5,422 nucleotides of DNA from contig JASIGD010000191.1 in NCBI GenBank assembly GCA_030045295.1, positions 1 to 5,422 of the forward strand, in the 5' to 3' direction. The notes under the pieces were generated by a model. It saw nothing but the letters and a program-made list of their open reading frames with translations. It was not told the origin of the DNA and did not search any database. Made by a program: the position numbers and the translations under genes. This document shows, one piece after another, positions 1 through 4,992 of the stretch; within the stretch, counting starts at the first letter, position 1, and the number at the start of each line of letters is the position of its first letter. The DNA comes from Streptosporangiaceae bacterium (GTDB lineage: Bacteria; Actinomycetota; Actinomycetes; Streptosporangiales; Streptosporangiaceae).

Positions 1-175
1 ACCTTACGCCGCAGGCCGGGGTGAAGTCCCGCCCGGTCCGGGCGGCCAGGTCGGCGAGGAAGGCCCGGCGGAAACTGCGGGTGTCGGTGCCGGGCCACCG
101 GCACAGCCCCGCGACCAGCACGCTCTTGCCCGCATCTGAGGAGGTCCCCGCGACCAGCAACGCGCCTATGACCAC
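1..175 (-). pseudogene. cobQ: Internally deleted cobyric acid synthase (CobQ) remnant, partial at left edge
   Basis: CobQ amidates the side chains of adenosylcobyrinic acid diamide, in the cytoplasm, during cobalamin synthesis. Read on the minus strand from GTG at 175-173, the protein begins VVIGALLVAGTSSDAGKS. This is the CobQ N-terminus with its P-loop (AGTSSDAGKS, residues 9-18), then VLVAGLCRW to residue 27. A normal CobQ continues with a LARRGV..APFKAQNM-type stretch. Here the next residues are PGTDTRSFRRAFLADLAARTGRDFTPA, which instead resemble the C-terminal end of the roughly 500-residue protein (typically ..DGFRRAFL..VA..AGR.F.PA). About 430 internal codons therefore appear to be missing, yet the frame stays open to the window edge. 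A perfect 7-bp inverted repeat (87-93/98-104) sits on the joint. No Shine-Dalgarno is visible; TATCCT (186-181) lies 5 nt before the GTG, so a leaderless start is possible. The CobQ N-terminus is clear; the C-terminal match is from memory of the family. Confidence 0.7.
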
Positions 176-212
176 CGCCAAGGATAGCCACGCCGCCGTA
201 ACGGGACCGGAC

Positions 213-244
213 CCGGTCACCTGCAAGCCTGGCCAGGTGACCGG
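213..244. promoter_or_regulatory. Perfect 11-bp inverted repeat, candidate operator for the ArsR-family gene
   Basis: CCGGTCACCTG (213-223) and CAGGTGACCGG (234-244) are exact reverse complements around a 10-base centre. The repeat lies in the divergent spacer between the cobQ remnant and the ArsR-family gene. Its right arm covers the -35 region expected for the CATAGT -10 element at 262-267. ArsR-family repressors commonly bind dyads that overlap their own promoter, so autoregulation is the leading guess. An RNA hairpin is the alternative if transcription starts upstream. Confidence 0.6.
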
Positions 245-267
245 ATATACCCGTGTGCTGGCATAGT
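237..267 (+). promoter_or_regulatory. Putative leaderless promoter of the ArsR-family gene
   Basis: CATAGT at 262-267 matches four of six -10 consensus bases and ends 6 nt before GTG at 274, so transcription would start at or next to the start codon. A weak -35 (GTGACC, 237-242, 19-bp spacer) lies inside the right arm of the 213-244 inverted repeat. GGAGG (269-273) abuts the GTG and is too close to act as its ribosome binding site. Confidence 0.4.
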
Positions 268-273
268 TGGAGG

Positions 274-615
274 GTGCACCTGCTTCCCGCCGAGCGATCC
301 GGTCACCGCGTCATCGACGGCGAACGCGTCTGCGAGGCCATCGCCGCCATCAGCGGCCCTAAGGCCGCCATCCAGGCTCGCGCGAAAACCTTCGCCCTGC
401 TCGGCGACCCGACCAGGCTCACCCTCCTGACCTGCATCAAGGCGGCGGGGCCCATTAGCGTGTCGGACCTGTCCGCCGCGACCGGACTCAACGACACCAC
501 CGTGTCGCAGACGCTGCGCTACCTGCGTGCCGCGCAGGCGGTCACCGCCGAGCGGGACGGACGGGTGATTCGCTACCACCTCGCAGACAGCCCCGTCGCC
601 GCGCTGCTGGCCTAG
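274..615 (+). CDS. ArsR/SmtB-family winged-helix transcriptional regulator, short C-terminus
   Basis: A 113-residue cytoplasmic DNA-binding protein. FALLGDPTRLTLLTCI (residues 40-55) is the ArsR-family helix that leads into the winged helix. ISVSDLSAATGLNDTTVSQT (61-80) is the helix-turn-helix with its recognition helix, LRYLRAAQAV follows, and ERDGRVIRYHLAD (93-105) is the beta-wing. Cys20 and Cys54 are the only cysteines. The protein stops just after DSPVAALLA, so the C-terminal helix that carries the Asp/His metal site in SmtB and NmtR is nearly absent; the usual DxH start reads DSP. There is no CxC motif on the recognition-domain helix either. Metal sensing, if any, would need Cys20, Cys54 or N-terminal His residues. 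GTG 274 was chosen because of the -10 element 6 nt upstream; GTG 253 would add seven residues. The B12 and cobalt context suggests a Co/Ni- or corrinoid-related role, by inference only. Confidence 0.85.
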   Translation: MHLLPAERSGHRVIDGERVCEAIAAISGPKAAIQARAKTFALLGDPTRLTLLTCIKAAGPISVSDLSAATGLNDTTVSQTLRYLRAAQAVTAERDGRVIRYHLADSPVAALLA

Positions 616-621
616 CCGTAA

Positions 622-635
622 CGGCCTGCAGGCCG
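622..635. repeat. 14-bp perfect palindrome just after the ArsR-family stop codon
   Basis: CGGCCTGCAGGCCG is self-complementary and begins 7 nt past the stop codon. As RNA it could fold into a 5-bp stem with a TGCA loop. No T-tract follows, so it is at best a weak transcription end or pausing element. Confidence 0.3.
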
Positions 636-681
636 GGTCCGGGTCCGCTCAGCAGGTGGATATCTGATCATCTAGTGAGCC

Positions 682-711
682 TTGACGGTGCCGTGCCCCC
701 GCATGTACCGT
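682..711 (+). promoter_or_regulatory. Promoter of the cobalamin riboswitch and ABC importer operon
   Basis: TTGACG (682-687, five of six -35 consensus bases) is separated by 18 bp from TACCGT (706-711), which has the TAnnnT form of an actinobacterial -10. The predicted start near 718 falls right at the 5' edge of the riboswitch aptamer, which supports the assignment. Confidence 0.6.
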
Positions 712-717
712 GCCCAT

Positions 718-845
718 GACCCCAGGGCACCTGGGGCGGCAGCCAGCCAGCGAAGTCCGGTGAGAGCCCGGCACTGTCCCGCAACGGTCAAGCCCCCTCG
801 GGGGACGAGTCCGGTCGCCTGGCCCGGCCTGCCCGGCGAACACCA
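718..845 (+). ncRNA. Cobalamin (adenosylcobalamin/B12) riboswitch aptamer
   Basis: The region holds the B12-box core. GTCCGGTGAGAGCCCGG (755-771) forms the conserved CCGG/CCGG hairpin; it is followed by CACTGTCCCGCAACGGT (772-788), and GAGTCCGGTCGCCTGG (807-822) corresponds to the 3' conserved AGCCCGA.GACCTGCC segment. Between the two halves lies only a short hairpin (CCCCC 793-797 with GGGGG 800-804), so the aptamer is compact and lacks the large peripheral insert seen in E. coli btuB. The closing helix may pair CCAGG (722-726) with CCTGG (818-822); that part, and hence the exact ends, is uncertain. When B12 is bound, this family lowers expression of downstream uptake or synthesis genes, here the ABC importer. 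Confidence 0.95.
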
Positions 846-930
846 GTCCTCGGAGGAAGGGCGGTTCGCTGCGGGACCGGCTCCGCCGGGCCCGCAGGGG
901 CTCTCTTCGTCCTCCGGCACCTGAGGAGGA
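846..930 (+). promoter_or_regulatory. Riboswitch expression platform with competing pairings
   Basis: A strong hairpin occupies 869-897: CTGCGGG pairs with CCCGCAG, then CCGGC with GCCGG, with loop TCC. Its 3' side (884-891) can instead pair with GCCCGGCG at 831-838 for 8 bp. The ribosome binding site GGAGGA (925-930) can pair with TCCTCC (910-915), and that same TCCTCC plus G916 can pair with CGGAGGA (851-857) for 7 bp. The layout suggests mutually exclusive folds that hide or expose the ribosome binding site. The region is very G/C-rich, so folding energies are needed to confirm which pairings matter. Confidence 0.55.
869..897 (+). terminator. Terminator-like hairpin downstream of the riboswitch
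   Basis: The stem is 7 bp, an A-G mismatch, then 5 bp, closed by a 3-nt loop, and is followed by GGGGCTCTCTTCGTCC rather than a true T-run. High-GC actinobacteria often use such tract-less hairpins, so regulated termination is possible. The hairpin could equally just space the ribosome-binding-site sequestering pairs. Confidence 0.4.
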
Positions 931-936
931 TGATCC

Positions 937-1119
937 ATGCCGTCAAGCCAGGACGGCATCCCGGCGGTCAGGCCGCGCCTGCACGCCGGTCCGCCGCCAT
1001 CGGGTCGATCGCGGCGCTCACGTGCCGCCGCCTCGGCGAGTCGCAGCGGTTCTCCGACGTCGCTACTGACCACGCCAGCCCCGTGGGCCAGCGCCCTAGT
1101 GACGACATCCGGCAGCTGA
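937..1119 (+). CDS. Possible 60-residue leader ORF between riboswitch and permease
   Basis: ATG 937 has an ideal ribosome binding site, GAGGAGGA (923-930), 6 nt upstream, and this is the site that the riboswitch platform can sequester. The product would be a 60-residue Ser/Pro/Arg-rich peptide with no membrane segment and no family I recognise. GC3 is only about 77%, lower than in the neighbouring genes, so it may be translated without having a conserved product. Its TGA (1117-1119) overlaps the permease ribosome binding site (GAGGGG, 1118-1123), an arrangement suited to translational coupling: ribosomes finishing the leader would re-start on the permease. An overlapping frame from ATG 930 has a run of 26 consecutive G/C-ending codons, so which frame (if either) was selected is unclear. 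Confidence 0.4.
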   Translation: MPSSQDGIPAVRPRLHAGPPPSGRSRRSRAAASASRSGSPTSLLTTPAPWASALVTTSGS

Positions 1120-1129
1120 GGGGACACAC

Positions 1130-2314
1130 ATGCACGAGGACGATGACCGGCCGCGTCCGGTGAAGTCGGCTGCGCCCCGCGGTGAGACCAACCCAGCCTC
1201 AGCAGCCACGGAACCCGGCCGGGACGCCGCCGCGCCGACGGTCGGAAGGTTCATTCTCCGGCCCGCGCGGCCGGAAACCCGGCGGCGGGACCGCGTGCCG
1301 CTGGGGATCGTGCTCGCGGCCTGCGCCGTGCTGCTGGTCGTGACCATGACGTTCGGCGTCGCCATCGGATCCGTCCCGCTCAGCCCGGCGACCGTCTGGC
1401 ACGTCGTCGCTGGCGGCCTGACGGGTCATCCGGAGAACACGGTAGCCGGGATCATCGTCTGGCAGATCCGGCTGCCCAGGGTGCTGCTGGCGGCCGTCGT
1501 CGGTGCCGCGCTTACCACCGCGGGCGCCGTCGTCCAGGTTCTGGTCCGCAACGCGCTGGCAGACCCGTTCCTGCTGGGCGTGTCATCCGGGGCCAGCGTC
1601 GGCGCTACCGCTGTGCTGCTACTGGGAGCGTTCGCCTCGCTCGGCGTGTGGGCGATCTCAGTGGGCAGCGTGCTGGGCGCGCTGGCCGCGATGGCGGCGG
1701 TGTTCCTGGTCTCCCGTTCCGGCCAGGGGCTAGCTCCCACACAGCTCATCTTGTGCGGAGTGGTGCTCTCCGCGCTGTTCGAGTCGGTGACCAGCTTCTT
1801 GATCTTCCGCGGGAACCCGCAGGCGACGCAGTCCGTCCTGTTCTGGCTGCTCGGCTCGTTCGGCCTGGCCAGCTGGAACCAGCTGCCGATCCCGGCCGCC
1901 GCGCTGGCTGTGGCGATGGCGTACCTGCTGGCACAGGGCCGGACACTGAACGCGCTGGCCATGGGCGCCGAGCCGGCCGCGTCGTTGGGCGTTGACGTGC
2001 GGCGGCTGCGCCGGAACTTGTTCCTGGTGACCTCGCTGATGGCCGGGGTCGCGGTCGCGGTGAGCGGGATCATCGGGTTCGTCGGCCTGGTCGTGCCGCA
2101 CATCGTCCGCCTCATGGTCGGATCCGACCATCGCCGTGTTCTGCCCACCGGCGTCCTGTTCGGCGCCTCCTTCATGGTCCTGGGCGACCTGCTGGCCCGC
2201 ACGATCGTCGCCCCGCAGGAGATGCCGATCGGGGTGATCACCGCGTTCATCGGCGCGCCCACGCTCATCGTCCTCATCCGCCGCCGGCCCTACCTGTACG
2301 GCGCGACCCAGTGA
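1130..2314 (+). CDS. btuC: FecCD/BtuC-type ABC importer permease, probably cobalamin
   Basis: The membrane subunit, acting as a homodimer, of a type II ABC importer in the cytoplasmic membrane. The 394 residues carry the family's landmarks in order: a first membrane helix from about residue 57; IRLPRVLLAAVVGAALTTAG (113-132) running into QVLVRNALADPFLLGVSSGA (136-155); the cytoplasmic coupling region MGAEPAASLGVDVRRLR (278-294) that contacts the ATPase; GFVGLVVPHIVRLMVG (316-331); and EMPIGVITAFIGAPT ending in a basic tail. About 8-10 membrane helices are apparent. The roughly 55-residue hydrophilic, charged N-terminus is longer than usual for BtuC. ATG 1130 is backed by GAGGGG 6 nt upstream. 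Placement behind a cobalamin riboswitch makes cobalamin or another corrinoid the likely substrate; siderophore permeases share the fold, so the substrate is inferred rather than read from the protein. Confidence 0.93.
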   Translation: MHEDDDRPRPVKSAAPRGETNPASAATEPGRDAAAPTVGRFILRPARPETRRRDRVPLGIVLAACAVLLVVTMTFGVAIGSVPLSPATVWHVVAGGLTGHPENTVAGIIVWQIRLPRVLLAAVVGAALTTAGAVVQVLVRNALADPFLLGVSSGASVGATAVLLLGAFASLGVWAISVGSVLGALAAMAAVFLVSRSGQGLAPTQLILCGVVLSALFESVTSFLIFRGNPQATQSVLFWLLGSFGLASWNQLPIPAAALAVAMAYLLAQGRTLNALAMGAEPAASLGVDVRRLRRNLFLVTSLMAGVAVAVSGIIGFVGLVVPHIVRLMVGSDHRRVLPTGVLFGASFMVLGDLLARTIVAPQEMPIGVITAFIGAPTLIVLIRRRPYLYGATQ

Positions 2315-3147
2315 GCCTCCAGCTGGACGGCCTGGCGGTCGACATCGCCGGACGGCGCATCGTCACGGGAGTCGACCTGACCGTCAGCGACCACGAATTC
2401 GCCGGGCTGGTGGGGGCGAACGGGAGCGGGAAGTCGACGATCCTCAAGGCGATCTACCGGGTGCACCCGCCGTCCGCCGGGCGCGTCCTGCTGGACGGGA
2501 CCAACCTGCTATCGCTGCGCCCAAAGGACGCCGCGCGTCGCATCGCGGTGGTCACGCAGGAATCCGCCAGCGAGTTCGACTTCACCGTCCGGGAGATGGT
2601 GATGATCGGCCGCACGCCACACAAGGGGCACTTCGACCGCGACACCGCCGCCGACCGCAGCATCGTCGACCAGGCAATGGAGCGCGTGGGCTGCGGCCAG
2701 CTGGCCTACCGCCGGTTCAACACCCTGTCCGGCGGCGAGAAGCAGCTCGTCCTTATCGCCAGGGCGCTGGCCCAGGAGGCCGACCACCTCATCTTGGACG
2801 AGCCCACCAACCAGCTCGACATCCATCACCAGGTCGAGATCCTCGAGATCGTCGCCGGGCTCGGCGTCACCGTGCTCGCCGCCCTGCACGACCTGAGCCT
2901 GGCCGCATTGTTCTGCCACGTCATCTACGTGCTCGGCGACGGCCAGCTGGTGACCGGAGGGCCGCCCGGCTCGGTGCTCACGCCCGAGACGATCCGCCAG
3001 GCCTACGGTGCCGATGTCCTGGTCATCGAGCACCCCGACACCGGGACGCCCCATCTGATCCCGCGCCGCGTCCAGCCCGCTACCCGAGATCACCCCCGCG
3101 ACGACACGACGGCATGCTCACCGGCGCAGCCGGACAAGCCAGCGTAA
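2311..3147 (+). CDS. btuD: BtuD/FecE-type ABC importer ATPase, probably cobalamin
   Basis: The cytoplasmic ATPase that drives the importer. In 278 residues it shows a full nucleotide-binding domain: Walker A GANGSGKST (35-43), Q-loop Gln83 (VVTQE), signature LSGGEKQ (139-145), Walker B LILDE (160-164, Asp163/Glu164), D-loop NQLD (167-170) and switch His193 (LHDL). VREMVMIGRTPHKGHF (93-108) is typical of the iron/B12-class ATPases. The last 40 or so residues (about 235-278) are a hydrophilic tail of no recognised function. GTG 2311 overlaps the permease stop as GTGA and has no strong ribosome binding site, which points to translational coupling with the permease and a fixed subunit ratio. A gap of only 14 nt separates it from the binding-protein gene. 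Confidence 0.95.
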   Translation: MSLQLDGLAVDIAGRRIVTGVDLTVSDHEFAGLVGANGSGKSTILKAIYRVHPPSAGRVLLDGTNLLSLRPKDAARRIAVVTQESASEFDFTVREMVMIGRTPHKGHFDRDTAADRSIVDQAMERVGCGQLAYRRFNTLSGGEKQLVLIARALAQEADHLILDEPTNQLDIHHQVEILEIVAGLGVTVLAALHDLSLAALFCHVIYVLGDGQLVTGGPPGSVLTPETIRQAYGADVLVIEHPDTGTPHLIPRRVQPATRDHPRDDTTACSPAQPDKPA

Positions 3148-3161
3148 CCGAAAGGATCCCA

Positions 3162-4232
3162 GTGCATCACAACCACGGCTCTCGGCACCCGGCCCGGCCT
3201 CGTACCCGGCGCGTCCTGACGGCGTCCGCCGCGCTGCTCACCATGGCCGGGCTAGCCGCCTGCAGCAGCAGCCCCACCGCCACCGCGTCGGCCAAGCCCA
3301 GCACCGGGTATCCGGTCACCGTCAGCAGCTGCGGCGTGCCCGTCACCTACGACCGTGCGCCGCAACGGGCGGTAGCAAACGACATCAACACCACCGAGGA
3401 CATGCTCGCTCTGGGGCTGGAATCGCACATGGTCGGCACCTTCGGCGCGATCGGCGACGGCCCGGTCAACCAGCCGATACCACCCCAATACCAGGCCGGG
3501 TTCAATAAGGTGCGCGATGTCGACCCCCAGAACTACTTCACGCTGGAAGAGCTGATCGCGCTGCACCCCGACTTCCTGTTCGCAGGCTGGAACTACGGCC
3601 TGCAGGTCGGTACCAACCTCACGCCGACCTACCTGGCCAAGTTCGGGATCAAGACGCTGGTGCTCGAAGAGTCCTGCGCCCACGTCCAGGCGGGTAAGGA
3701 CTCAGTCAGCATCAATGACACTTATACGGACCTGCACAACCTCGGAGCCATCTTCGGAGTCCAGTCTCGCGCCGATAGCCTTATCGCCAGCATGCAGGCC
3801 CAGGTGGCGGCGGTCCGAGCCAAGGTGGCGGGACTCAAACCTATCAAGGTGTTCGACTACGACAGCGGCGAGGCTGCGCCGGTCACCGGACCCGGGCTGG
3901 CCATGCCGACCGCCGAGCTCAGCCTGGGAGGCGGGACCAACATCTTCGCCTCACTCAAGCAGAGCTGGACCACGGTGTCCTGGGAACAGGTCGTCGCCGC
4001 CCAACCGCAGTGCATCATCATCAACAACTACAGCACCCCCACGGTCGCCCAGAAGGAGAAGTTCCTGGAAACCTTCGCGGCCAGCAAGAACCTTCCCGCC
4101 GTGAAGAACCGCTGCTTTCTGCCCCTCAGCTACGACGAGGTCACCCCCAGCCCGCGCAACGCCCAAGCCGTCGTCGCCATAGCCCGATGGCTGCATCCAT
4201 CGGCATTCGGCCTGCCCGCCGATGGCTCATGA
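3162..4232 (+). CDS. btuF: BtuF/FecB-type substrate-binding lipoprotein of the ABC importer
   Basis: The extracytoplasmic, lipid-anchored protein that captures substrate for the permease. From GTG 3162 it has 356 residues. A signal peptide with a long basic, His-containing start (HHNHGSRHPARPRTRR) is followed by a hydrophobic stretch and the lipobox LAAC (31-34), with Cys34 the lipidated residue. The mature part has the periplasmic-binding-protein-2 pattern: VSSCGVPVTYDRAPQRAV, TTEDMLALGLESHMVGTFG, LIALHPDFLFAGW in lobe one, a long helix (about residues 175-220), then VVAAQPQCIIINNY and RCFLPLSYDEV in lobe two. Four cysteines in the mature part could form disulfides. GTG 3162 is preferred over ATG 3114, which would sit inside the ATPase gene, because AAAGGA lies 5 nt upstream. 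Cobalamin is inferred from the riboswitch; related actinobacterial proteins have been proposed to carry the coenzyme F420 precursor or siderophores. Confidence 0.92.
   Translation: MHHNHGSRHPARPRTRRVLTASAALLTMAGLAACSSSPTATASAKPSTGYPVTVSSCGVPVTYDRAPQRAVANDINTTEDMLALGLESHMVGTFGAIGDGPVNQPIPPQYQAGFNKVRDVDPQNYFTLEELIALHPDFLFAGWNYGLQVGTNLTPTYLAKFGIKTLVLEESCAHVQAGKDSVSINDTYTDLHNLGAIFGVQSRADSLIASMQAQVAAVRAKVAGLKPIKVFDYDSGEAAPVTGPGLAMPTAELSLGGGTNIFASLKQSWTTVSWEQVVAAQPQCIIINNYSTPTVAQKEKFLETFAASKNLPAVKNRCFLPLSYDEVTPSPRNAQAVVAIARWLHPSAFGLPADGS
4197..4225 (+). terminator. Hairpin overlapping the end of the binding-protein gene
   Basis: CCATCGGC (4197-4204) and GCCGATGG (4218-4225) form a perfect 8-bp stem with a 13-nt loop, ending 4 nt before the TGA. 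There is no T-run, so it may mark the operon's 3' end only weakly or simply protect the transcript end. Confidence 0.3.
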
Positions 4233-4384
4233 ATCACGGGATGGGGATCTCTACGGGCCGACCGACTTGCTAGCGTACGGCTGGACCGATCATCCCTGGC
4301 CGCCGCCCGTGTCCGTGTCCCGCACGTTATTTCGACAGGGATGCAGTGCTCCGCTGCGGCTACCATCCTGCAATGCCGAGTTCG

Positions 4385-4407
4385 CAATTGCTATCAGATC
4401 GCAATTG
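4385..4407. promoter_or_regulatory. 23-bp dyad, candidate Fur/Nur-family operator
   Basis: CAATTGC (4385-4391) and GCAATTG (4401-4407) are exact reverse complements. The inner bases TATC/GATC add three more pairs with a single mismatch around A4396, giving 10 of 11 matched positions per arm. The core TTGCTA-N5-TCGCAA (4388-4404) has the geometry I recall for the Streptomyces Nur box, tGCaa-N5-ttGCaa. The right arm overlaps the -35 position for the TATGCT -10 of the Fur-family gene, so autorepression is likely. Confidence 0.65.
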
Positions 4408-4421
4408 TGCGGGCTGGAGCG

Positions 4422-4433
4422 TATGCTTGCCGG
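4422..4433 (+). promoter_or_regulatory. -10 element and leaderless start of the Fur-family gene
   Basis: TATGCT (4422-4427) has the TAnnnT form and ends 6 nt before GTG 4434, so the transcript probably begins at the start codon. The expected -35 (about 4399-4404, TCGCAA) is a poor consensus match and lies in the dyad. No Shine-Dalgarno sits at a normal distance from this GTG. Confidence 0.45.
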
Positions 4434-4892
4434 GTGTCCCCCGGTAGCCAGCCACGGCAGATCGAGCACGGCGATCATGACGCGATCGAGGATGTGCTCA
4501 GCATCGTCCGCCAGCACGGCGGGCGGGCTACCCCGGCGCGGAGGCTGCTGCTGCAGGCCCTGTTCGGGAGCCGGGAGCATCGCAGCGCGGAGGAACTTAC
4601 CGCCGAGGTCCGCGCCCACGCGCCCGATGTGCACCTGTCCACGGTCTACCGCAACCTGGAGGAGCTGGAGCGGCTCGGCGTCGTCGACAGTACCCGCCTG
4701 CGAGACGGACCCGCGACCTACCATCTGGCGTCGACCGCGCATGGGCACCTTGTCTGCGAGAAATGCGGCTCCATGACTGAAGTTCCCGACGACATGTTCC
4801 GGGACCTGGTCCGCAGCGCCCGGACCAGGTACGGGTTCATCATCAACCCCCACCGGTTCGCCGTCACCGGCCGCTGCGCCAGCTGCCAGTAA
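4434..4892 (+). CDS. Fur-family metalloregulator, Nur-like (nickel/cobalt-responsive?)
   Basis: A 152-residue dimeric metal-dependent repressor. The N-terminal DNA-binding half shows RATPARRLLLQALF (31-44), the helix RSAEELTAEVRA and the recognition helix LSTVYRNLEELERLGVV (68-84). The C-terminal half has HGHLVCEKCG (103-112) and RCASC (147-151), giving the two CxxC pairs (108/111 and 148/151) of the structural zinc site. His97, His103 and His105 are candidate regulatory ligands; the His cluster is shorter than the HHHxH of many family members. GPATYHLA and YGFIINPHRFAVTGRC resemble Nur, the Streptomyces nickel regulator, more than Zur or FurA as I recall them. A nickel/cobalt permease gene lies directly downstream. 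GTG 4434 was chosen from the leaderless-type -10; GTG 4407 would add nine residues but would place the start inside the dyad. Fur family certain; metal specificity inferred. Confidence 0.9.
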   Translation: MSPGSQPRQIEHGDHDAIEDVLSIVRQHGGRATPARRLLLQALFGSREHRSAEELTAEVRAHAPDVHLSTVYRNLEELERLGVVDSTRLRDGPATYHLASTAHGHLVCEKCGSMTEVPDDMFRDLVRSARTRYGFIINPHRFAVTGRCASCQ

Positions 4893-4906
4893 CCGGGCAC
4901 GAGACC

Positions 4907-4926
4907 GCCGCTTACGCGCCAGCGGC
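4907..4926 (+). terminator. Weak hairpin after the Fur-family gene
   Basis: GCCGCT (4907-4912) pairs with AGCGGC (4921-4926) over an 8-nt loop, 14 nt past the TAA. No T-run follows (ACAAACTTGG), so a terminator role is only possible. Confidence 0.25.
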
Positions 4927-4992
4927 ACAAACTTGGCCCGCATAAGCCTGACACGAGCCCCTCAAGGAGGCTGGCAGGATTCGGCTCTGCCG

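Noticed and set aside
21..266. 81-codon plus-strand frame opposite the cobQ remnant
   Set aside because: Runs antisense to the clear CobQ P-loop start and has no recognisable motif or convincing ribosome binding site.
653..667. CAGGTGGATATCTG upstream of the riboswitch promoter, similar to one arm of the 213-244 repeat plus its flank
   Set aside because: Only six bases (CAGGTG) match the arm and no inverted partner is present, so it may be chance.
649..1127. Long minus-strand frames opposite the riboswitch and leader region (672-1127 and 649-843)
   Set aside because: They run antisense through the conserved cobalamin aptamer, have no ribosome binding site, and read as Pro/Gly/Arg-rich shadow protein.
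1426..2277. 283-codon minus-strand frame opposite the permease
   Set aside because: Antisense shadow of a high-GC gene; composition (Thr/Ser/Ala/Pro/Arg-rich) is typical of such artefacts, and the plus-strand permease is unambiguous.
3114..3161. Upstream ATG 3114 as start of the binding protein
   Set aside because: It lies inside the ATPase gene, has no good ribosome binding site, and would put 16 extra residues before the signal peptide; GTG 3162 has AAAGGA at the right distance.
4222..4776. 184-codon plus-strand frame overlapping the Fur-family gene
   Set aside because: Out-of-frame shadow; the alternative frame from 4434 gives a complete Fur-family protein with both CxxC pairs.
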